From positions 67,192,991-67,256,990 of the forward strand of contig JALGPY010000003.1 of assembly GCA_023055425.1 (NCBI GenBank): a stretch of 64,000 bases of DNA, read 5' to 3'. Positions 55,828 to 64,000 of this stretch are shown here, piece by piece; positions within the stretch are counted from its first letter, which is position 1, and each line of letters begins with the position of its first letter. Made by a program: the position numbers and the translations under genes. The notes under the pieces are model-generated. The model did no database searches. It was not told the DNA's origin and saw only the letters and a program-made list of their open reading frames with translations. The DNA comes from Linanthus parryae. Lineage: Eukaryota; Streptophyta; Magnoliopsida; Ericales; Polemoniaceae.

Positions 55828-56030
55828 TTCAGCCATCCTGGAGACAGTTTTTACAGCCTTCACTGGTGCTCTCAACGAGGATTTCAGCACATAAATGTTC
55901 ATATCTCTACTATGGCCCATTATTCATGTATTGACTAATGGGCCATAGTAGAAATATGAACACTTATGTGGTGAAATCGTCGTTGAGAGCACCAGTGAAG
56001 GCTATAAAGGTTGTCTCCAGGATAGCTGAA
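55828..56030. repeat. 203-bp near-perfect hairpin (inverted repeat, 95-bp arms, 13-nt loop)
   Basis: Arms 55828-55922 and 55936-56030 pair without gaps, with 9 mismatches in 95 positions by my count, most of them G:U-compatible in RNA. The loop is ttcatgtattgac. No terminal motif or TSD was found at the ends, so it does not look like a standard MITE. It could be a foldback element, an inverted duplication, or the precursor of small RNAs. The plus strand next to it reads an exon-like ATGGACAAGATGCAAGAAC stretch. Confidence 0.85.
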
Positions 56031-56378
56031 TGATGGACAAGATGCAAGAACAGCAACAGAGGATGGAGATTAAGCAGCAACGGGACATGATGAACTCTGC
56101 TATTTTCAGCGTAAGGAGTCAATTATGTTGGTTTAAGCTATTTAATGATACTTCCTAATCCTTTTTAATCTTTGGTAGCATTGTACTATGTTTTGCACTT
56201 TGCTTTGTCTGGTTTGTTTTGCCTCTGCTGTTCTTTGGGGCATTCTATTATGGAGCCTGGTTTTTAATCTGATGTTCTTCCCTTCTTGCCAAAAAACTCT
56301 CTTTCTCTCCCCTTCTTCATCTGGACAGCCGACAGCCCAATCTCCATTGTTTCTCGTCGTTAAGCACCACGACAAAAC

Positions 56379-56611
56379 TGTTGGGTATCATGTGTTAGCA
56401 GTTTATCCCACATCGGGATGGTGGACATGAGGTTCATGGTTAATATAGTATGATTTGGGCCCTAACTCATAAGGTTGACCTTTTGGGTAAGTGGGTGTCC
56501 CAAATCATATTATGGTGCTCCTCTTTTGCGGTGCTTAATCTTCCTACAAGAAAAACCCCGAGTTTATAAGCTAATCTGGTCCACCTCTGAGACACACATT
56601 CATTTCCAACA
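56379..56611 (+). repeat. Possible short solo LTR
   Basis: 233 bp starting TGTTGGGTATC and ending TTCCAACA, with the TTTATCCCACATCGG word common in small plant copia/TRIM LTRs. The flanking 5 bp do not match (aaaac versus tgtat), so the boundaries or the call may be wrong. Confidence 0.4.
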
Positions 56612-57343
56612 TGTATCACACACTCTGCATTCATCTTCCACGAAGATTGTTGACTGCGTTCATGACTACTATCAAAGAAAGGTTCCTCGTTTTCAATAAG
56701 AGGTCTCGCATCTCTTAAGAGTGGCACCCTATTCAAAAACGATGAATGCGTAGAAGAAGCGTATAGATATGGTGACGTCCATAGCGGCATCAAGTGTGGC
56801 GCTTTCATGGGTTCATTCTCGGTGGTTATGTTGATGGGAGGCAAATAGAGGAAGGAAGAACAAACTCTAAAAGCTACTAATGTCACCCAACTGGATCAAT
56901 GGATGGGATTATAGCAACATCAGTAGTTTGATATGATTCGTGTTAGATTCAAATTAGTCGCATATACCTAATTAGATATCTAGAAATCTAGAAAACAAAC
57001 AATTGTGTAAATGTTTATGCCGAGACAGGCTAATGTACTTGTCCCTACTTGATCAATTGCTCGGATTGCAAGAGTATCCATCCATTTTTTTCTACCTCTG
57101 TTTTTCTTTACCTTCTTTATTCTTTGACAACACTCCGATGATCTCTTTAGTTTATTCTCTACTACTTCTTAACCACAAAAATCTCTCTCTACCTTTTATT
57201 CAGAACCAAGAATCCAGGTCCAACGATGTAGAATGTTGGTTGTGTAGATCGAATTTCCTCGTGATTATCATATGAAAAATCTTTAAAAAACACTTGTAGA
57301 AAATTTTCTCTGTGGTAGCAGGTTTAGAGCTGTCTATTAAAGA
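56612..57343. other. No feature recognised
   Basis: AT-rich sequence with overlapping small frames on both strands and no family match. It separates the possible solo LTR from copia element G. Confidence 0.4.
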
Positions 57344-57879
57344 TGTTACTTCACCTTATCAATATAGTCGGATATTACTTTCTCCATAGTAAGGAATAGT
57401 GCCTTGAAGTAGAAGATACTCAAAGAAGCACAAAGGAAGTGAGTCCAAGATGGCTTCGCACGGAGACAAGTTGTCTTCACACGAAGACATCCCAGAGGAA
57501 GCCAGGAAGCCAATTCTTTTCGGGAAACAGTAGGCTGTCAAAAAGTAGGAAGGTATTCGCACGAAGAGCACAAAATTCTTCGCACAAAGTACTTCGCACG
57601 AAGACAATGTAACTTCGTACGAAGAGAATGCGGGAGGCGGAAATAGCGATGCCATTGTTTCCTTATTGTATTGGGGCGATTTTGGGGGCTATAAAAGGAT
57701 CCTTTCGGGTCCAATCAACGTATGTAAACATCTTTGATCGTTTCTACTCGTTGAATAAAGGTAGTTCTTCCCCGTGGACGTAGTTAGCTCGATTTGGGCA
57801 AGCGAACCAGGTAAACCTTGTGTGATTGCATATTTTCATTATCGTTCGTGAGGCATGAGAGATTGTGAGTTGCATAACA
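57344..57879 (+). repeat. Element G 5' LTR
   Basis: About 536 bp ending GCATAACA. The left end (TGTTACTTCACC) is chosen by the TG rule and is uncertain. It contains six copies of CTTCGNACGAAG-like palindromes between 57453 and 57625, and a TATA-like ctataaaagg near 57692. Confidence 0.65.
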
Positions 57880-57882
57880 ACC

Positions 57883-57894
57883 TGGTATCAAAGC
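57883..57894 (+). other. Element G primer-binding site (tRNA-iMet)
   Basis: TGGTATCAAAGC, the initiator-Met site with one mismatch from the usual TGGTATCAGAGC. Confidence 0.8.
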
Positions 57895-57922
57895 TTAGGT
57901 TGAGATAACTCCACCAAGCACA

Positions 57923-58244
57923 ATGTCCGGATCGATGTTGAAGATCGTCATATTCACATGAGGTTACAACTTCAGTCTGTGGAAGATAAAGATGGAGGCA
58001 TTGCTTAAATCGCAGGGTTTGTGGGCACCTTTGACCGCGGACAAGGTAGGAATGGATACTAGTACATCGGAGTTCAAGGTATTGGAGAAGAAGGCACATT
58101 CAACGATTATGTTGTGCTCATTGGATGGCGTGATTATCGAGATCCCATATCAGAAGGAAGCAGCAAAGCTCTGGCTCAGGTTGGAGAGTCTCTACATGAC
58201 GAAGATTCTCACTAGCAAGTTGATGCGAAAACAAAAGGATATTC
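57923..58244 (+). pseudogene. Element G gag, truncated
   Basis: Starts MSGSMLKIVIFT and a TGA stop, then GYNFSLWKIKMEALLKSQG, LEKKAHSTIMLCSLDG and AAKLWLRLESLYMTKILTSK of the UBN2-type Gag. It is cut after KDIL by the LTR of element H. About 107 codons remain. Confidence 0.8.
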
Positions 58245-59365
58245 TGTTAGGTTTTAATGCAGGTTAAGCAGCGGAAATACAAAACTAATATGCTCAAAAC
58301 CCTCCATGAATCGCAGGCGAAGCATCATAACATGATGAAGGAGAAAAGGTTACCTCACTCATCCTGACTGGGACGATCGCTTTGCATAGAAATAGTGTCC
58401 ACGCCTCTGCAGAAGTCCACACCGTAGGATCTCCAACTAGAACTTCCTCTACTGTTTGTGCTAGCAATGTAGAAGAAGGAGGAATCGTCAAAGCAGCTTG
58501 ATCCAATCAATATTGAAGCAACAGTGGAGGAAGAGGAAGACGTGGTCGTCCCCTCTCTGGCCGTCGGGTCTAGGGTTGGTTCGGCCTCCTTGGTTTTTCT
58601 CTTCCTTGCTCTAATTTTTCATCATCATGAAATTAGGGCTGGAGTTATTCTTTTATAATTAATAACTCTTTATTAATTATAAAACTGCCCCACTACTAAT
58701 TAGATCCGACAGTTTGGATTAACTTTCGTTTCAGTCCAGTTTGCTATTTAGTCCAACTAAATATGCATGTTGTTGCATTTTGATCATTGATTCGTTTAAC
58801 TGTTAATTAGTCCAACTAATGTACATCTACTTCTAATATAATCCTTTTTGGTGTGTGACCCTACAGGTTCCTATCACGTTCAGTAACAATTACAAACATT
58901 AAGCGGTGTCTAGCATCACATCAATGCTACCTAACTAATAGAAATAGTCAGTGATATGGCAAACATCTATGACCAATGTAACTGTGTTGTATAATCCCTT
59001 TGTCTCATCTATCCGTATTGGACATAAGATATGGAGTGTCACACTTGTATATCCAATCCATTGTTTCTCGATATTTGAGTAGACTTAGATAAACAAATAA
59101 CATCAATATCTCATATTAATTTATATGAGCATGGCCATGCGTTTCCCTAAGTCTCACTCATCGAGTGGCGGTGGATATTTATTCCCGTTATGTGGGAGGG
59201 ACAAATCCTATCTACATCACTACCATCTCTCAGCTTACTTCATATCTTGTCCGATTATCGTCTTTATAGTTACCCAGTTACGGTGTAACGTTTGACGATA
59301 TCAAATCATACTAATTCACAAATAGAGTACCTGGTGACTTCGAATCGAATGAGATTGAATATACT
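58245..59365 (-). repeat. Element H 3' LTR, truncated
   Basis: Homologous to the element C LTR along most of its length (for example ggtgtctagcatcacatc at 58907 and ttacccagttacggtgtaacg at 59270), with strong divergence. It ends within what would be the last quarter of the LTR. Confidence 0.75.
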
Positions 59366-60138
59366 GAGTATCTGATGCAGCAATATACTCAGCCCTCTGT
59401 GATAGAACGGCAACTGATCTTTCCTGGATCTTTTCCAGCTCACAGTCCGTTCCATAAAGGCAAAACACAAAACTTGACTATGATCTGGAATCATCCTTGT
59501 CGGATTGGAAGTTCGCATCAGTGTAACCCTCTACAGTGAAATCTTTCTATCCTCCATATATCAAGAATTCATCCTTAGTGCTTCTCAATTAATTGAGGAT
59601 ATTCTTGACAATCATCCAGTGACTTTCACTCAGATTTGACTAGTATCTATATGTCATACCATATGACATGTCTGGCCTAGTACATAACATCGCGTATCTC
59701 GTGAATCTCATTCATACGATCCTTATAAATCTAATTGGAAGGAAAATTAGCCTTCGAAAGACTAACTCCATGTGACATTGGTAACAATCCATACTCTAGC
59801 ACGTTTAACCATTTCAACACCTTGTCATCTTATGTACTTTCACTTCTGCCTTGCAACTTTCTTGATCTATCTCCATAGATCTTTATAGGTTGCTTTGCTA
59901 AACCTCTCATTGAAAATCAATTTCCTAGCCAATCTTTAACAGATTGCAAGTAGGGACATCATTCCCAAATGAGTAGTATGTCATCAACATACAAGACCAG
60001 AAATATATAATTGTGCTCCCACCAACCTTCATGTAAACACAAGCTTCATCTTCATTGTTAATGAAACTAAACTTTTTGATTACATCATTTAATCGAATAT
60101 TCGAACTCCAAAAGCGTACTTCAATCCGTAAATAGATT
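59366..60138 (-). pseudogene. Element H RT/RNase H remnant
   Basis: On the minus strand it aligns with the element C region 44420-45220: RNase H around the SAEY block (59380-59410), the copia RT C-terminus, and a YVDD-like region near 59975-59990 (plus strand gtatgtcatcaacatac). There are many stops and frameshifts and no open frame of useful length. Confidence 0.75.
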
Positions 60139-60272
60139 GTTGTTGTTGCAGAGATAATCGTGTCGGCTTAACCTAACGTGGCCAAGCATACTCTTATTTA
60201 TATAAGATAAATAATAATAAATTACATAATGGTCCTCACAGTTAAACTACCAGTGCATATATAACCTTGGCA
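60139..60272 (-). repeat. Element I 3' LTR
   Basis: On the minus strand it starts TGCCAAGGTTATATATGC directly after the polypurine tract. The far end near 60139 is approximate because the 5' LTR is not in the window. Confidence 0.6.
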
Positions 60273-60288
60273 CCCCCCCTCAAGATGG
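60273..60288 (-). other. Element I polypurine tract, overlapping the pol stop
   Basis: On the minus strand CCATCTTGAGGGGGGG. The TGA stop of the polyprotein lies inside it. Confidence 0.8.
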
Positions 60289-61680
60289 AGCATACATATA
60301 ATTGGCTCCAAGCTTGTTACAAATAGATCGAATACGAGGACCACTCGACCGCTTAGTGATCAAATCTTCTAGTTGATCAATAGAACGGACATGAGAAGTG
60401 GTGATCGTTTTAGCCAACACTTTTTCTCGAACAAAATGACAATCAATCTCAATATGTTTTGTCCTCTCGTGAAATACTGGATTAGAGGCGTTATGAATTG
60501 CTGCTTGATTATCAAAAAACAGATTCATAGGTTGTGGATGATTTAAACCAAGTTCCTCAATCATATGCTTGAGACATATCAACTCACAAGCGGTGTAAGC
60601 CATACCTCTATACTCCGACTCGGCACTCAAACGATCTATGACCGTCTGCTTCTTACTCCTCCATGATATCAAGTTGCCACCTATAAATACACAATAACCA
60701 TAAATAGACAGTATGTCAATCAAGGAACCAGCCCTATCAGCATCCGTATAAGCTTCAACTCTGGTGTGTCCATTATTCTTGTATAATAAGCCCATACCAG
60801 AAGATACTTTCAAGAAACGTAAAATTCGCATTAGGGCATCCCAATGTACTCTCCGGGGATCTTTCGAATACCAACTCAATGTGCTCACTGCAAATGAAAT
60901 ATCGGGGCGAGTAATGGTCAACTAATGGAGCTTACCCACCAATCTACGATATTGCTCAGGATCATAATACAATTCCCCCTAATCACTAGCAAGTTTATGA
61001 TTTGGATGCATAGGGGTATCTATAGGTTTTGAACCCAGCATACCAGCCTAATGCAACATGTCCAAAGTGTATTTTCACTGAGAAAGACAAATACCAAGTT
61101 CCGAGCAAGCCACCTCAATACCAAGAAAATACCTTAGTGGATCCAGATCTTTGGTCTGAAATTTACTTTTAAGAAAGGATTTTAAAGTAGAAATACCATT
61201 CGTATCACAACATGTGATCACAATATCATCTACGTAAACAACAAGCATGATATACCCCTCGTTTGATTGTTTGTACAACACATAATGATCAACCTTACAT
61301 TTCCTAAGACCGAATTCGAGAACTACCTCACTGAAGCGACCAAACCAAGCACGAGGCAATTGCTTAAGACCATATAAGGATTTCCTCAATTGAAAAACTA
61401 GACCATACTCCCCCTGAGCAACAAACCCGGGAGGTTGCTCAATATAAACTTCCTCATGTAATGTACCATGGAGAAAAGCATTTTAATATCCAACTGGTGC
61501 AATCCCCAACCATAAGTTGCAGCTAAAGAAATAAGTAATCGGACTGAAGTGATCTTAGCAATAGGAGAAAAGGTTATCTTGATAGTCAAACCATATAATT
61601 GAGTATAGCCTTTAGCTACTAAACGAGCTTTCAAACAATCAACAGACCCATCAGGATTAGTCTTAACTATGAAAACCCAC
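60280..61680 (-). pseudogene. Element I reverse transcriptase-RNase H, broken
   Basis: RT: KARLVAKGYTQLYGLTIK (start of the open part), QLDIKMLFSMVHYMRKF, LYGLKQLPRAWFGRF and an intact YVDDIVIT site near 61225-61250, then KDLDPLRYFLGIEVACSELG. RNase H: YTDADRAGSLIDILSIYGYC, ISWRSKKQTVIDRLSAESEY and HFVREKVLAKTITTSH, ending GANYMYAPS before TGA. Stops and shifts lie near 61640, 61395, 61070 and 60925. Confidence 0.87.
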
Positions 61681-61698
61681 TAACAGCCAATCATGGTC

Positions 61699-63440
61699 TT
61701 ATCTGATGGGAGAGTCACCAAGTCCCAAGTATGATTGAGTTGAAGAGCTCTCATCTCCTCCTCCATCGTAGCAATCCAACCGGGGTGAGCTACAGCTCAT
61801 AAAAAGATTTAGGGATGGGAACACAAGACAAAGATGAAACGAATGAAAAATAGGAAGGAGACAAGTTCTTTTACGAAACGAAATTAGAAATTGGGTGTGC
61901 AGTGCAAGAGCGCTTACCCTTTCGCGGTGCAATAGGAATATCCAAAGATGTGGATGAAGGATTCGGATCTATGGACAAAGGAGACGATCGTTCGGAGTTG
62001 CTTATTGGATCTTGATTGCGACGACGAGAGTACACGTGTAAATTAGAAGATAAAAGACGGGAACGAGTATCGTGTGACAAGGGAGAAGGGGCAACTGGAG
62101 ATGGCATAGGTGAGACAAGAGGGAGAACAACATCCATATCAGGTTCTGAACAAGAATCATAAAAATACGAGGTGGACTCAAATAAAGTGACATCAGCACT
62201 TACAAAAATTCGACCAGCTAAGGGATCATAACATCGATATTCCTTTGAGTCCCTGAGTAACCAAGGAAGATGAACTTTGTTGCACAAGGGTCCAACTTAT
62301 CTTGTCCACGTGAAAACTAGTGAAAGAAACAAACACATCCAAATATAAGAGGGGGAACATGAAATAGTGGGACTTGAGGGAAGAGAGTAGAGTGGGGAGT
62401 GTTACCATTCAAACAGAGGAAGGCATACGATTAATGAGAAAGCAAGCGGTGCGAACCACATCACTCCGGAAAGATTTAGGCACATTACGCTCAAACACAA
62501 TGCTTCGAGCAACTTCTAATAAATGTTTATTTTTCCTCTCTGCGACCCCATTTTGTTGGGGAGTAAAAACACAAGAGGATTGATGAATCATACCCGATGG
62601 GACATAAATGAATGAAATGGGTGAGATAAATACTCGTAGCCATTGTCACTGTGCAAAATTTTAACAGGCAAGCCAAATTGGATTTTGATCTCAGTGCAAA
62701 ACTCATAAAATAGAGAGAATAACTCAGATCGATTCTTCATTAAATGTATCCAAGTAACACGAGAAAAAACGTCTATAAAAGTTAACAAAATACTGAAAAC
62801 CCAACTTGGAAACAACTCTATTAGGACCCCAAATATCCGAATGAACTAAATCAAATGGTCGCAGTGCACATTTATTGACCCGGGGAGCATACGAAACATG
62901 ACGATGCTTCCCCAACTGACAAGACTCGCATTCTAGCTGAGAGATATGACTGAGACCGGAACAAGACGCTTCAAACTAGACAATGAATTACCAAATCGGT
63001 AATTAATTTCGTGAGGTGAGGCTGCAACTAAGAAAGCTGGAGGTTGTGTAGAACTTGAAGGAGAAAAGTGGTATAGGCCATTGAATTCACTCCCTTCTCC
63101 AATCGTCATATTTGTTTGTAGATCATGAATGACAATAGAGTTTAGAAGGAACAAAATAGAACAATTTAAATGTTTAGTCAGTTTACTAATAGAGAGAAGA
63201 TTAAAATAAAATGATGGAATGTATAGTGTCGATGGTAGAGACAAATCAGGAGTGACTGGGACAGTACCGATGCCTTTAACAGATATTTTAGAACCATCGG
63301 CTACAGTAACTTGAGGTAGAGGGACAAAAGGGTGTAGATCGGAAAACAAAGAAGATGTATCTGTCATGTGATCAGTGGTTCCCGAGTCTAAGAGCCAAGG
63401 ACGAGAGGTAGAGGTGACACATGTTGTAGGACCGCCACGG
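61699..63440 (-). pseudogene. Element I protease-integrase and linker, broken
   Basis: Protease WLLDSGTTDHMTDTS lies at about 63355-63400. The GAG-pre-integrase region includes YIPSFYFNLLSISKLTKHLN. Integrase: [56 protein letters not shown] and PRLDCYDG-type linker. The serine- and proline-rich linker lies at 61871-62287 (SPMPSPVAPSPLSHDTRSR). Frameshifts occur near 62935, 62720, 62590, 62400 and 61870. Confidence 0.85.
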
Positions 63441-64000
63441 TGGACTAAAGAAGCAACTGGAGTACAGGAAACTTGTTTAGACGCTCTGTAGTTAACATAT
63501 GAGGTCTCTCATAGGACTGATTAGGTGACTCGGAGGGCTCTGAGACATCCTCAACAACACTGACCTGAACAAATTTAGTAGGAAAACCATTAAGTTCATA
63601 AAATTTCTCCCTCGTATGCCCAGTGTTGTCACAATGAGTAAAATAACACAAATGATATGGATGATAAGGCTCCTTCGAATAACCAAGAGGCTGAACTTGG
63701 GACTGTGCTTGAGATTGACATGAAGATGGATGAGAAAAATTAGGAGTGCCTCTACCACGACCATGACCTCCATTATTGTTCCCACCATTGCGACCACCAC
63801 TTTAATTGCCACCACGATTGCCACTAGTACGACCATGGCCACGCCCACTGAAAGTACCGTTATGAGAGCTATCTCTAATAGCTTGAGTGGCAAGTGCAGC
63901 TCTATCATTAAAAGTGGTTCCAGATGAAGTACCATGTGCATTAGTAGCCCTCTACACTATATAAAATGTCTCAGCAAAGGAGGGGAGGTATGAAGTAGCA
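63441..64000 (-). pseudogene. Element I gag C-terminal part, truncated by window edge
   Basis: The C-terminal Gag includes a decayed zinc knuckle, FTHCDNTGHTREKFYELNG, at about 63594-63645 (first and last cysteines replaced by Phe). Before it lies a glycine-, arginine- and asparagine-rich stretch in a shifted frame (63740-63860), as in RE1-type Gag. The N-terminal part lies outside the window. Confidence 0.75.

Larger units (their letters stand above)
57344..58244 (+). mobile_element. Copia element G, 5' part (cut by element H)
   Basis: LTR, primer site and the first part of gag are present. The sequence stops at 58244 where another LTR begins. The rest of G is not found before the window end. 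Its Gag resembles that of element A (FSLWKIKM), and the LTR end (GCATAACA) and spacing are alike, so A and G are probably related families. Confidence 0.75.
58245..60138 (-). mobile_element. Element C-related copia relic (element H), internally deleted
   Basis: It begins TGTTAGGTTTTAATG like the C LTR and runs for about 1.1 kb of LTR-like sequence, then jumps at about 59366 directly into RNase H/RT sequence in minus orientation. The last part of the LTR, the polypurine tract and the end of pol are missing. The element then abuts LTR I at about 60139. It is clearly older than element C. Confidence 0.75.
60139..64000 (-). mobile_element. Copia element I (RE1-like), truncated by window end
   Basis: A short 3' LTR (about 134 bp), polypurine tract, RNase H, RT, integrase, protease and part of gag in order on the minus strand. 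The 5' end lies beyond 64000. Sequence style (YVDDIVIT, SAESEYRGMA, DSGTTDHMT) resembles RE1/Ivana-Ale type copia. Frames are broken in several places. Confidence 0.85.

Overview
The window looks like nuclear DNA of a flowering plant, probably a eudicot. It is AT-rich and shows no bacterial-style gene packing. It is dominated by plant-type retrotransposons: Ty1/copia including a Sirevirus-like element, Ty3/gypsy derivatives primed by tRNA-Asp and initiator tRNA-Met, and plant L1-type LINEs with an RNase H domain. I could not identify the species. Boundaries given as exact come from terminal repeats plus target-site duplications (TSDs) read directly in the sequence; other edges are approximate.

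Layout. 1-3.8 kb is the only gene-like island. It holds one plausible intact host gene, a 41-codon DVL/ROTUNDIFOLIA-LIKE (RTFL) peptide gene on the minus strand at 1701-1826 with a TATA box, flanked by two related non-autonomous hAT-like MITEs with 8-bp TSDs. 3.83-9.60 kb is a full-length but decayed LINE (minus) with a perfect 17-bp TSD and an ATGA overlap between ORF1 and ORF2. 9.77-11.29 kb is a solo LTR (minus) of Sirevirus type with a 5-bp TSD. 13.56-24.32 kb is a decayed Sirevirus-like copia element (plus) with an extra coding region downstream of pol.

26.65-53.34 kb is a nested stack. A broken plant-mobile-domain (PMD, MAIL-type) coding region (about 25.95-26.65 and 53.35-53.64 kb) is split by a gag-only copia element (A, plus). 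A is split by a large gypsy derivative without pol (B, minus). B is split twice: by a copia element (C, minus, in B's right LTR) and by an element with 3.8-kb LTRs around a 1.2-kb core (D, minus). TSDs support each level (aacca, cactg, aataa, tactt).

53.8-64 kb holds a 5'-truncated LINE (plus), a 203-bp near-perfect hairpin, a possible short solo LTR, and another stack: copia G (plus) cut by a C-related copia relic H, which abuts or is cut by copia element I (minus) that runs off the window edge.

Nearly all long reading frames belong to retroelement gag/pol with stops and frameshifts. Apart from the DVL gene I see no convincing intact host protein gene, no tRNA or rRNA gene and no CRISPR array.
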